Source: JAZDLX01 sp964538455 (lineage in GTDB: Bacteria > Electryoneota > Electryoneia > Electryoneales > Electryoneaceae). Taken from it: a stretch of DNA of 64,000 nt. A model generated the notes under the pieces. The model made no database searches and had not been told where the DNA came from. It saw nothing but the letters and a program-made list of their open reading frames with translations. Shown piece by piece: positions 43,647-52,242 of this stretch. The translations under genes were made by a program, and so were the position numbers. Each line of letters starts with the position of its first letter. Position 1 is the stretch's first letter. The DNA lies in the NCBI GenBank assembly GCA_964538455.1, contig CAZIDZ010000009.1, forward strand, positions 25,584-89,583. Reading direction: 5' to 3'.

Positions 43647-44879
43647 CTATTTGCCGGACATTTTCTCCAACAAGGTTCTCTCTTCCGGAGAAGCAGTCAT
43701 CGGACCCCGCGGAGGCAATCCCTTGATGCCGAGCAGATCCGCCATCTTCCTTGCGATCTCGGTGTTGTCGTAATAGCCTGAAAAACGGATCGCTCCCGGT
43801 CCGTACGCGTAGACCGGAACCGGGGTCGGCGTGTGGGACCCGGTGCTGAACGCCACCAGCATCCAGGACCCATCCCGGGTGCCGTCGGTAATCGTCAGGC
43901 CGCCGGTTTCATGATCCGCGGTGACGAGCACCAGCGTGTGACCATCCTTCTGCGCGAAGTCGAGCGCCTCACCAACCGCCTGGTCGAAGAAAAGAGTTTC
44001 GCGGACAACCCCCTCCTCCTCGTTGGCGTGCCCTTCCCAATCGATCTGACTCCCCTCGACCATCAGGAAGAACCCTTTCTTGCTCCGCGAGAGAAGCTCG
44101 ATCGCTTTGTGGGTCATTGTCTGCAGGGAAGGTTGGGTGGTGTCGGTTGTGGTCAGCGGGCCATCGGCGAACAGGCCGAGGAGTTTGTCGCCCGAGGCCG
44201 CCTCGAGCTCAGCACGAGTGTCGGCGAATGCGTATCCCTCTTTTTCCATCGCCTGAAGCAGATTCATCTCGTCGGTACGCTTGCTACGTGGATCGCTCTG
44301 CGGAAGGAAGTACTCGAGCCCCCCTCCGAGGATCACATTGAGCCCGCTGGTCGAGATGTCGACGGCGATGCTGTCCTGATGGCCGCGCTTCCACACGGAA
44401 GAGGCGAATCCGGCCGGAGTCGCGTGAGTGACTCCGCAGGTGACAACGATCCCCGTCTCAAGACCCTGAGCATGAGCCAGCGAGGCGATGTTCGTCACCC
44501 GCGTCCCATCGGGAAGGATGTTGATCGTTCCGTTGCAGGTCTTGCGGCCCGAAGCGATCGCCGTTATGCTCGCAGCGGAATCGGTGATCAATCGATCCGA
44601 CGCAACCGTATTCGCGAGACCGGTCACGGGCATCCGTTGCATGTTCAACCTGCCATCCGGACCGGGGGCCGCAAATTGAGCGAGGGTCACCTGCGAAAGA
44701 CCCATCCCATCACCGATCAGGAGGATGATGTTTTTCACCTTCTCGCCTCGAACGAGGGGAAGCTGATCCTGCGAGGCGGGAGGCGTGTAGAAGCCCGTGT
44801 CCATGTTCAACGAACCCGCAAACAGCGGAAGAACGAGGAGCAGCACGAGCAACAGGGACGACAGCACTGTTCTATTCAT
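43647..44879 (-). CDS. Alkaline phosphatase
   Basis: 410 residues with a signal peptide (hydrophobic 6-21). Metal and catalytic motifs are all visible: IGDGMG (Asp57), the phosphoserine nucleophile TDSAAS (Ser101), MVEGSQIDWEGHAN, and TADHETGGL. Probably periplasmic, releasing phosphate from organic esters. No Pho box was recognised upstream. It is separate from the serine unit. Confidence 0.93.
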   Translation of the reverse strand: MNRTVLSSLLLVLLLVLPLFAGSLNMDTGFYTPPASQDQLPLVRGEKVKNIILLIGDGMGLSQVTLAQFAAPGPDGRLNMQRMPVTGLANTVASDRLITDSAASITAIASGRKTCNGTINILPDGTRVTNIASLAHAQGLETGIVVTCGVTHATPAGFASSVWKRGHQDSIAVDISTSGLNVILGGGLEYFLPQSDPRSKRTDEMNLLQAMEKEGYAFADTRAELEAASGDKLLGLFADGPLTTTDTTQPSLQTMTHKAIELLSRSKKGFFLMVEGSQIDWEGHANEEEGVVRETLFFDQAVGEALDFAQKDGHTLVLVTADHETGGLTITDGTRDGSWMLVAFSTGSHTPTPVPVYAYGPGAIRFSGYYDNTEIARKMADLLGIKGLPPRGPMTASPEERTLLEKMSGK

Positions 44880-45240
44880 GTCAGGGTCTCCAGGTACGAA
44901 TCGGTTGCGCCCGGATAAGAAGAGTCCAAGCGGCTAGCAAAGAATAAGAATTCAATAATAATACGATTTCGAGAGCCCACGGACCGGCCGGACTCCGGCA
45001 TCCCCCGCTCCAGGGAACAGAGCGCCGGTGTGGCGTTCGATTTTCGAGTCGGGTCTGGCGCGTGGCGGCCTGATGGGCTATACTCCCTAGTCCGCGTGGG
45101 GATTCTTTGGGGCTGTTGTCCTATATATAAATATGCGGATATAGAAATTAATTAAGCGGCAGGTGAGATTCCCTCCCCCGACATCGAGGACCCACGGTGG
45201 AAGCCGAGCGCTCCCGATCAAGCGGCGCCGGAAAGGACCG
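44880..45240 (+). promoter_or_regulatory. Intergenic region with an AT-rich candidate promoter
   Basis: No gene is seen. The region holds an AT-rich stretch at 45121-45155. TTGTCC (45116-45121), 18 bp, TATAGA (45140-45145) could drive the TPR gene. A second TATACT box is at 45079-45084 without a good -35. Confidence 0.35.
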
Positions 45241-47910
45241 ATGAACGACAGGCAACAACTCAAGCGGGAATTCCAGCACCTGAAGAAGCAGGTGAAAAAG
45301 CACTCCAGCCTTTTCGCCCGCCTCGCCTCCCTCGAGATGGAACAGGGCAAGTACAAGGCCGCGCGCAAGCGTCTGGCGAAGGGTCTCGAGCGCTTTCCCG
45401 AGATGGCCTCGGCGAAAACACTACTCGCGGAATGCGAGAGCCAGCTTGGCGAGCATGAAGCGTCCCTGAAGCAGTGGGAAGATGTCATCTACAGCGAGCC
45501 GTACAACGCGCGCGCCCGTGCCGGGTATGTCCGTGAGCTCGCCTTTCTCGAGCGCAACGAGCAACTCACGGATGCAATCGCGGACCTGTACGCGCTCGAC
45601 CCGTTGGACGAGATTGTCACCGAACGCCACCAAGAGGCTCTGCTGCGAACGATTCGCCGCGGCGATCCTTCCATTCGAGTCTGGCACCCTCAGTGGCATC
45701 CCGGGGATTTCACCGCCGCCGGGGAAACGGCGCGCGAGGTGGCTTCCCGTCTGCAGTTGACGAGCGAACGCGAACCGATTCCCGAAGATGTGCGCCCCTA
45801 CACCGACGAGAGCATGGCCGACCGTCTCGTGGCGGAGATCGGGATCCTCGCCAAGGAGGGCTCGGAAGAAGCCGAACCGGGTGGCGAAGGCGAGACAGCG
45901 GAAACGGGCGAAGAACTCGCCGCCGAGGCTCCCGCCGCGGAAGGAGCGGAGAGCGAGGAAGAACGCGCCCTCGCCTCTCTGTTCGATGAGGAGGGCGCGC
46001 CGGAAACAGGCGAGGCGGAAGCTGTTGCGGAGCAGGGCGAGGAGGCCGCCGCAGGCGAGGTAGAAGTGGCGGAAGCGGAGACTCCCGCTGAAGGCGCAGA
46101 GATTCAGGAGGAAGAGCAGCTTCCCGCCGAAGAGTCCGCTGAGGAGCCCGCCGAGGAGAGCGAGGAGGACGCCCAGGCTCCGGAACCCATCACCGCGGAG
46201 GAAGCGGAAGCGGCCCCTCCCCCACCCGACAAGCTGGCAGAGGCGATCGCCGCGGCAGAAGTGGACCCCGAAGGCGTTTTCGACATGGAGCAGCTGATCC
46301 AGCAGATCGAGGAGAAGGAACCGTACATCGTCGAAGAGCCGGTCGTCAAAATCGAAGAGCTGACCGTGGAGAACGGTCCCGTCGAAGTGCGCACCGGCGG
46401 CAAACCGACAGAGAAGGCCGAGAAGGCCCCGAAGGCGGTGGCCGCGGGCAAGCCCCCCGAAGCCGCAGCGGCACCGGTCGCGAAAGGCGAAGTTGAAGCA
46501 GCCGCAGCAGAAGAAGAACCCGAGCAGGCAGCCACGGCAGCAGCGACGGCCACCGAGCCTGCCGCCGCCGAAGCCGAAGCGAAACAGGCCGCCGGAGGGA
46601 AGCTTAGCCAGGCCGAACTCGACGAGCTGGTCGCCGCGGAGAAGGAGGCCGCAGGGACACCGAGCGAGCCGGAGGCAGTGGCGGCGGAGGAACCATCCCC
46701 CACCGAGCACCCGATGACGGAGGAGAAAGCCGCGGCGGAGCCCGCCCTCGAAGAAAGCACAGCGGGGACGGAAGCTGAAATCGCGCCGATCCCGGCGGAT
46801 GAAGGCGAGAAGGCGCAGCCAGAGGAATTCGAAGCACCGGCGGAAACCAAGGCGGGCCGGTCCCCCGAGGAGATTGAGCAGGCGGCGGAGGATATTCTCG
46901 ATGTTCGCACGGCCAAGACCCGCGAGGACTTCGTCACCCAAAAAGAGCTGGACGATATCCTCGCAGGCCGTACGAAACCCCCGGCGCCGGAGTATATGAG
47001 TGAGCCCGCCAAGGAGAGCGCCACGGAGGAGAGCGAAGAAGCCCCCGTTGCCGCGGAAGAGCTCGAGGGGGAGCTAGATCAGCCGTTTCTCGACAAGTTG
47101 TACGGAGAGCAGGCTGAGGAGCAGCCTGCGGAGAAGGAGGAGGAGGGTCCCGAAGGCGAGATCACCCAGGAAATGCTCGACGAACTGTACAGCGAGCCGG
47201 TGGAAGAGGGAGAGAAGGATAAGGATGTAACGCTGACGCAGGACGATCTGGACCGCGTGTTTCATGACACCAGCGAGCTGGAAGAGGCATTTGGGAAGAC
47301 GGGTCTCGAACTCGACGAAGCCGGTTCGCATGCGATCCAGGGAACGCCCACGCTGGAGGAGATGAAAAAACGTCTTGATGAGCTCGAACTGCGGGCCGAG
47401 CGTGGAACGCTGCATCCGCCGTCACAACCCGACGAGGAGGAGTACGAACTCGCCGGTCACACCGACCTCGACCATATCCTCGGCGCCAAGGAACCTGAAC
47501 CGCCTCAGGCGCCGCCCGAAGAGCCGGCAGCCAGCGCCGAGCCAGCGGATCTGGAAGCGGCAGCACCGGGCGTTGAAGAAAAGCCGGCTGAAGCATTAGA
47601 AGCCCCCTCTCCTCCGAGTCCGAAGAAACCCTCCGAGGGTTTATCGGCGGCCGATTTCGTGGAGGCTGTCCGCACCGCACCGCCGATGCCGCGGATTGGA
47701 CGTCCTCAGCCCCACCGTGCCCACGTGGAGGAGCCGGAGATCCCGCCCGAGGAGTTCAACGGGCCGGTGACCAAGACGTTCGCTAAGCTGTGCCTCGCGC
47801 AGGGTAAAGTGGACCACGCCTCGTACGTGCTGAGCAAACTGATGGCCAAAGACCCCAGCGACCCCGATCTCGCCAGACTCCAGGCGGAGATCAATAAAAA
47901 AGCCCCCTGA
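45241..47910 (+). CDS. Acidic TPR protein with repeated FliM-like LSQxELDxL motifs
   Basis: 889 residues from ATG 45241 (GGAAAGG just upstream). Residues 1-170 hold TPR-type helix pairs (LASLEMEQGKYKAARKRLAKGL and similar). Residues about 200-830 are very rich in Glu and Ala, with Pro, and predicted disordered. Five short motifs lie in it: LSQAELDELV (455-464), VTQKELDDIL (565-574), LDQPFLDKLY (612-621), ITQEMLDELY (641-650) and LTQDDLDRVF (665-674), with a partial TDLDHIL at 741. They resemble the LSQDEIDALL head of FliM. A last TPR-like pair occupies 835-889. No signal peptide. coaE follows after 9 bp. Confidence 0.85.
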   Translation: MNDRQQLKREFQHLKKQVKKHSSLFARLASLEMEQGKYKAARKRLAKGLERFPEMASAKTLLAECESQLGEHEASLKQWEDVIYSEPYNARARAGYVRELAFLERNEQLTDAIADLYALDPLDEIVTERHQEALLRTIRRGDPSIRVWHPQWHPGDFTAAGETAREVASRLQLTSEREPIPEDVRPYTDESMADRLVAEIGILAKEGSEEAEPGGEGETAETGEELAAEAPAAEGAESEEERALASLFDEEGAPETGEAEAVAEQGEEAAAGEVEVAEAETPAEGAEIQEEEQLPAEESAEEPAEESEEDAQAPEPITAEEAEAAPPPPDKLAEAIAAAEVDPEGVFDMEQLIQQIEEKEPYIVEEPVVKIEELTVENGPVEVRTGGKPTEKAEKAPKAVAAGKPPEAAAAPVAKGEVEAAAAEEEPEQAATAAATATEPAAAEAEAKQAAGGKLSQAELDELVAAEKEAAGTPSEPEAVAAEEPSPTEHPMTEEKAAAEPALEESTAGTEAEIAPIPADEGEKAQPEEFEAPAETKAGRSPEEIEQAAEDILDVRTAKTREDFVTQKELDDILAGRTKPPAPEYMSEPAKESATEESEEAPVAAEELEGELDQPFLDKLYGEQAEEQPAEKEEEGPEGEITQEMLDELYSEPVEEGEKDKDVTLTQDDLDRVFHDTSELEEAFGKTGLELDEAGSHAIQGTPTLEEMKKRLDELELRAERGTLHPPSQPDEEEYELAGHTDLDHILGAKEPEPPQAPPEEPAASAEPADLEAAAPGVEEKPAEALEAPSPPSPKKPSEGLSAADFVEAVRTAPPMPRIGRPQPHRAHVEEPEIPPEEFNGPVTKTFAKLCLAQGKVDHASYVLSKLMAKDPSDPDLARLQAEINKKAP

Positions 47911-47919
47911 GGCACCCCC

Positions 47920-48513
47920 ATGGTGATCGGCCTTACCGGAAACATCGGCAGCGGCAAGAGCACCGTCGCCCATGAATTCGAGGCTCTCGGCGCAACGGTG
48001 ATCGACGGGGACTCCCTCGGCCACGAAATCGTCTCGGTGTATCCCGACTATCGGCGCTGGCTGGACGAACGGTTCGGCCCGGGAATCTGGAACGAGGATG
48101 GCTCCCTGAACCGCGCGGAGCTCGGCCGCCTGGCTTTTGCCGACACGAGCGCCCGGGAGGAGCTGACCCGCGAAAGCTGGCTGCGGATCGAGCGGCTGCT
48201 CGGGGAGCGCATCAAGGCCGTGCTCGCCGAAAACAGAGTGCCGGTCGTGGACGCCGCGATGATCTTCGAGTGGGGGGATGAAGCCCGGTACGACGCGATC
48301 GTTGCGGTGATCATCGACCCGGAGGCGGGCGCTCTGCAGGCGGCGGAGCGGCTAGGGAGGACGCCGGAGGAGATGATGGCCAGGTACCGGACACAAATTT
48401 CCGCCGAAGAAAAGGCCGCCCGTGCCGATTATGTGATTCGCAACGACGGCGGTCTCGAAGATTTGCGCGATTCCGCCCGCGCCGTCTGGACGTCGCTGAT
48501 GTCACGGCATTAG
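47920..48513 (+). CDS. coaE: Dephospho-CoA kinase
   Basis: 197 residues, normal size. Walker A GNIGSGKST (residues 7-15), the GATVIDGDSLGHE switch (usually DAD), the lid and the IDPEAGALQAAERLGRTPEEMMARYRTQ helix are in place. It phosphorylates the ribose 3'-hydroxyl to make CoA. The spacing suggests co-transcription with the TPR gene, without a clear functional link. Confidence 0.94.
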   Translation: MVIGLTGNIGSGKSTVAHEFEALGATVIDGDSLGHEIVSVYPDYRRWLDERFGPGIWNEDGSLNRAELGRLAFADTSAREELTRESWLRIERLLGERIKAVLAENRVPVVDAAMIFEWGDEARYDAIVAVIIDPEAGALQAAERLGRTPEEMMARYRTQISAEEKAARADYVIRNDGGLEDLRDSARAVWTSLMSRH

Positions 48514-48546
48514 CTTACTGATATCCGGTATTTTTAGGGGCATACC

Positions 48547-49680
48547 ATGAAACGCATTCCAGCAGGATTGAGCGTGCTGGCGATTCTCCTGATGGTGCTT
48601 CCCCTCCTCTTTCTCGCCTGCCAGCAGGAGACGCTGGGGCCGGCCGACAACCAGGACAACAACGAAACCCTTGAGACGCTCGCGCGTATTTCGGCGTCGA
48701 ATTTCCAGAACAAGACCACGGTGACGCAGGGTTTCGCGGGGACCGTGTTCAAGATTACACGGGGCGAGTGGGCTGTCGGCGGATTTGTCATCGAGGACGC
48801 TGCGCCCGTGCAGGCCAACGTGGGCGTCTACGACTATTCCTACGATGACTCGGTGTACTATTTCCGCGCGCCGGATCCGATCCTGATGACGCAGGTGCGC
48901 TCGGATGAGCAGGGGTTCTACGAATTCGCCCTCGATCCGGGCTACTACATGGTCGTCGTTTCCGAAGAGGAACTCCCCGACACGCTGGCGATTTTCGACC
49001 CGATGACGGGCATGAACGGATTCGAAGATTCCTCCTTCCTGATGACATCGGTGGAGGTGCTTGCCGATTCGGTGCGCAAGATCGACTTCTACCTCCAGCC
49101 GCAGGATATCTACCCGTGGTGGCCGCCGGAAGACTCAACCGTGGTTCAGCCGCCGGACGATTCCACCATCGTCGAACCTCCTTCCGATACCCTTTGGGGT
49201 TGGCCGGGAGATTCCACGGACGTCTACTTCCAGTACATGCTGCTGCTCGAACACAACCGTGAGAAGGTCAGCGTCAACACGGGCGCTTTCGGCACGGTGA
49301 CCAAATGGACCGGCGACTTCATGCCCGGCGATTATATCGCTGGACGGATCGATCCCGCCCGCTACCCGGTGCGCGTCTACCAGGGAGTCAAGTGGACCAG
49401 CGACGATCTCGACGTCTATCCTAATTCGATGATCGTTAAATCTGTGTTCGCCGATCTCATCGCCGAAAAAACGCCCGACGAGGAGGGGTTTTACCAGTTC
49501 GAGCTGCCGGAAGGCGAGTACACGGTGTTCGCGGTGATCGGGACGGACAGCATGGTCTGCGCGCCGGACATGACGATGGGGCCCATGTCCCCGTTGCCCG
49601 GCACGCTGCCCCCCGGAATGATCACGGATGGGAACACCATCGAAGTGGATCTAATGAATACGGTTCCCGCAACGTTTTAA
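48547..49680 (+). CDS. Lipoprotein with two beta-sandwich-like repeats
   Basis: 377 residues with lipobox LFLAC (Cys25). Two related domains of about 110 residues follow: 54-165 (VTQGFAGTVFKITRGE ... GFYEFALDPGYYMVVV) and 235-377 (NTGAFGTVTKWTGDFMPG ... GFYQFELPEGEYTVFAV), joined by a Pro/Asp/Ser linker (PPEDSTVVQPPDDST). The pattern is like carboxypeptidase-regulatory or Ig-like repeats. The neighbouring lipoprotein has one copy. Function unknown. Confidence 0.75.
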   Translation: MKRIPAGLSVLAILLMVLPLLFLACQQETLGPADNQDNNETLETLARISASNFQNKTTVTQGFAGTVFKITRGEWAVGGFVIEDAAPVQANVGVYDYSYDDSVYYFRAPDPILMTQVRSDEQGFYEFALDPGYYMVVVSEEELPDTLAIFDPMTGMNGFEDSSFLMTSVEVLADSVRKIDFYLQPQDIYPWWPPEDSTVVQPPDDSTIVEPPSDTLWGWPGDSTDVYFQYMLLLEHNREKVSVNTGAFGTVTKWTGDFMPGDYIAGRIDPARYPVRVYQGVKWTSDDLDVYPNSMIVKSVFADLIAEKTPDEEGFYQFELPEGEYTVFAVIGTDSMVCAPDMTMGPMSPLPGTLPPGMITDGNTIEVDLMNTVPATF

Positions 49681-49746
49681 GAGGTACGTCCCAAGAACAG
49701 GGTAGGAACAGGATTACCCTAAATTGTTTGATATCAAGAGATTATA

Positions 49747-50271
49747 ATGACGATTCGACAATTGGCATTGTGTGCCTCGGCGATTCTTCTGCTGCTTGGA
49801 TGCGCTAAAGAGCCAGAACGGCGAGAACCGTACGCTACCCTTATGGATTTGATCGAAAACAACCGCTCGCTGCGAACGATCCACCAGGGAATATTCGGAA
49901 CGGTCACCTGGTGGTCCGGTGATTTCATGCCAACGATAGACGGAGATGGTCCCAGCGGCACCATCAATCCGTACAGCGATTCCGTTTTCGTGTTCGAGGC
50001 GTTTAAGAGCGGTGATACAGCGCTCTATGACGGATTCGGAGGGTCCGTCTGGAATGTAACCGCACCACTCCTCGGCAGTACGCTCAGTACTTCCACGGGT
50101 TTCTATCAGATTCCCCTCTCCCCGGGTGAATACTCAGTCTTTTTCCGTGTCTCAGGGGATACTTTATACGGAGGATCGGGAGCAGGAGACGGCACGATCA
50201 TGAAAGTAACGATCCCGGAAGGCACGGCGGTGGAGTTCGACTATGGAATCACACTCGAAGCCACCTTCTGA
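49747..50271 (+). CDS. Lipoprotein with one FGTVT-type repeat
   Basis: 174 residues with lipobox LLLGC (Cys18). One domain matches the second repeat of the preceding lipoprotein: HQGIFGTVTWWSGDFMP, then GFYQIPLSPGEYSVFF, and both proteins end in ATF. A tandem duplication is likely. Probably outer-membrane-bound; function unknown. Confidence 0.72.
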   Translation: MTIRQLALCASAILLLLGCAKEPERREPYATLMDLIENNRSLRTIHQGIFGTVTWWSGDFMPTIDGDGPSGTINPYSDSVFVFEAFKSGDTALYDGFGGSVWNVTAPLLGSTLSTSTGFYQIPLSPGEYSVFFRVSGDTLYGGSGAGDGTIMKVTIPEGTAVEFDYGITLEATF

Positions 50272-50460
50272 TTTTTCTTGCGTACCGCCTTCACGACGAG
50301 ATTCGCCAATCATCCGGTAGTGTCGCAAGACAGGTCCCGGCGATCCAAGCGATCTAGCACTTCCCGTCCGTTCATTTACCACAGGCAGGAGACGCCAAGT
50401 GCGGATTTTTCCGTGCAACCGGCGTCCTCAGAGAGCATGAGCCCGCGGGAGCCTGTCCCC

Positions 50461-50489
50461 TTGCCCTGTCCCCTGTTCTCCGCTACTTT
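50461..50489 (+). promoter_or_regulatory. Candidate pyr operon promoter
   Basis: TTGCCC (50461-50466), 17 bp, TACTTT (50484-50489). A start near 50496 would place the transcript's 5' end at the PyrR hairpin. The -10 match is weak. Confidence 0.35.
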
Positions 50490-50493
50490 CCTG

Positions 50494-50537
50494 CCGGACC
50501 TTTAAACCCGTCCGGCGAGTCGGGGAAGGCGTTCCGG
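50494..50537 (+). promoter_or_regulatory. PyrR-binding hairpin of the pyr leader
   Basis: A three-part stem: CCGGA (50494-50498) with TCCGG (50533-50537), CCTT (50499-50502) with AAGG (50526-50529), and CCCG (50507-50510) with CGGG (50521-50524). The loop TCCGGCGAG (50511-50519) fits the UCCNGNGAG core of the known PyrR binding loop exactly. When PyrR binds with UMP, this hairpin should favour the downstream terminator. Confidence 0.75.
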
Positions 50538-50626
50538 GGGAGGGGCATGATACAGCAGGACCGGGAGACCGCGGCCAAAGCGGCGCGCCCCCGCCCCGCT
50601 CCCCAGCCACAGCAAACGCGACTTCC

Positions 50627-50666
50627 CGCGTCTTCCCGTCGCCACGGGGAGACGCGTTTTGTTTTC
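50627..50666 (+). terminator. pyr attenuator terminator
   Basis: A 13-bp stem from CGCGTCTTCCCGT and ACGGGGAGACGCG (one T-G wobble) with a CGCC loop is followed by TTTTGTTTTC. It ends 80 nt before pyrR, so transcripts that stop here never reach the genes. Confidence 0.85.
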
Positions 50667-50746
50667 TCTGGCGACAAGGTCCCAGAGGGGTCGTCCCGGC
50701 GCGGCCCCGGCGTTGCGCTCCACCGGGAGGTCAAGCAGGGTCGAAG

Positions 50747-51298
50747 ATGAGCAAGATCAAGGCACGGATCATGGACGCCGCGGACATCAAACGGACGATC
50801 ATGCGCCTTTCGCATGAAATCGTAGAGCGCAACCACGGTGTGAAGAAACTGGGCATCGTGGGCATTCGCACCCGCGGCGACCACCTCGCACGGCGCATTT
50901 ACGACACGATCGTGAAGATCGAAGGCAAGCCATTGGGAGTGGGAGTGCTCGACATCACCCTGTACCGGGACGACTTCCGCATCCGCAAGGTCGGCCCCGG
51001 TGTGCAGATCACCGACATCCCGTTCGACATGGACGGGATCACCGTGGTCCTCATAGATGACGTGCTGTACACAGGGCGAACGAGCCGCGCGGCGCTCGAC
51101 GCTTTGATGGACTACGGCCGTCCCGGCCGGGTGCAACTCGCTGTGCTGGTGGACCGCGGCCACCGTGAGCTGCCGATCAAAGCGGATTTTGTCGGGAGAA
51201 ACATCCCCACCGCGCCGGGGGAGGAAGTGCTGGCCCACCTCAAGGAAGAAGACGGCGTGGATGAGGTGGTGCTGATCGAGACACCGGTCAAGGAGTAG
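50747..51298 (+). CDS. pyrR: PyrR: pyr mRNA-binding attenuator / uracil phosphoribosyltransferase
   Basis: 183 residues. The PRPP motif VVLIDDVLYTGRTSRAAL and the PyrR-type segments GIRTRGDHLARRI and GVLDITLYRDDF are intact. It binds the leader RNA and, in many species, also has UPRTase activity. It is first in the operon, directly after the attenuator it is expected to control. pyrB follows after 5 bp. Confidence 0.96.
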   Translation: MSKIKARIMDAADIKRTIMRLSHEIVERNHGVKKLGIVGIRTRGDHLARRIYDTIVKIEGKPLGVGVLDITLYRDDFRIRKVGPGVQITDIPFDMDGITVVLIDDVLYTGRTSRAALDALMDYGRPGRVQLAVLVDRGHRELPIKADFVGRNIPTAPGEEVLAHLKEEDGVDEVVLIETPVKE

Positions 51299-51303
51299 AA
51301 CGA

Positions 51304-52242
51304 ATGGCCCTGCAAGCGAAGCATCTGCTCGGGCTGAAGGATGTATCAAGAGAGGATATCCTGTCGATTCTCGACGCGGCCGTCTCCTTCAAGGAGATCC
51401 TCAACCGCCCGATTCCAAAAGTCCCCACCCTGCGCCATGTCACCGTCGTCAACGCCTTTTTCGAAAACAGCACCCGCACCCGTATCAGCTTCGAGCTCGC
51501 CGAAAAACGGCTCAGCGCCGATGTCGTCAATTTCTCCTCCAGCGGATCGTCCGTGAGCAAAGGGGAAACCCTGATCGATACGATCCGGAACCTGGAGGCG
51601 ATGAAGATCGACCTGGTAGTGATGCGGCATCCGCTCCCGGGTGCGCCGAAGCTGCTCGCCGACCACTGCGACAGCACGGTGATCAACGCCGGGGACGGAG
51701 CCCACGAGCACCCGACCCAGGCGCTGCTGGACATGATGACGATCCGTGACGTGATCGGCGATTTCGACAAGCTGCGGGTCACCCTGATCGGCGACATCAG
51801 CCACAGCCGGGTTGCGCTTTCGAACATCTTCGGATTGCAGACGATGGGCGCGAAGGTGGCGGTCTGCGGTCCTCCGACGCTGATCCCCCGCCACATCGAA
51901 CGGCTTGGCGTCACGATCTACACCGACGTCAACGAGGCGATCCGCAACAGCGACGTGTTGAACGTTCTGCGCATTCAGAAGGAGCGCCAGGACGGCGGGC
52001 TGTTCCCGAGCATCCGCGAATACCACGCGCTCTACGGGATCACCCGTGAGCGGCTGGAAAGCCTCGGCGCGCCCAAGGACCTGGTGATCATGCATCCGGG
52101 CCCGATCAACCGTGGCGTGGAAATCACCGCCGATGTCGCGGACGGTCCGCAGAGCGTGATCCTGCAGCAGGTGACCAACGGCGTCGCGGTGCGGATGGCA
52201 GTGCTCTTCCTGCTGGCGGGAGGTACCAATGAACTGGAATAG
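51304..52242 (+). CDS. pyrB: Aspartate carbamoyltransferase catalytic subunit
   Basis: 312 residues. Carbamoyl-phosphate motif STRTRISFE (56-64), the HPLPGAPKLLADHC segment, HEHPTQALLD and the HPGPINRGVEI aspartate-binding loop are all present. It makes carbamoyl aspartate, the committed pyrimidine step. It overlaps pyrC by 14 bp. No regulatory subunit gene (pyrI) follows, so it is a class B or C type enzyme. Confidence 0.97.
   Translation: MALQAKHLLGLKDVSREDILSILDAAVSFKEILNRPIPKVPTLRHVTVVNAFFENSTRTRISFELAEKRLSADVVNFSSSGSSVSKGETLIDTIRNLEAMKIDLVVMRHPLPGAPKLLADHCDSTVINAGDGAHEHPTQALLDMMTIRDVIGDFDKLRVTLIGDISHSRVALSNIFGLQTMGAKVAVCGPPTLIPRHIERLGVTIYTDVNEAIRNSDVLNVLRIQKERQDGGLFPSIREYHALYGITRERLESLGAPKDLVIMHPGPINRGVEITADVADGPQSVILQQVTNGVAVRMAVLFLLAGGTNELE

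Noticed and set aside
45421..46941. Long minus-strand frame opposite the acidic TPR gene
   Set aside because: The Leu/Gly/Phe-rich product is the complement of GAG/GCG-rich codons; no start site or motif.
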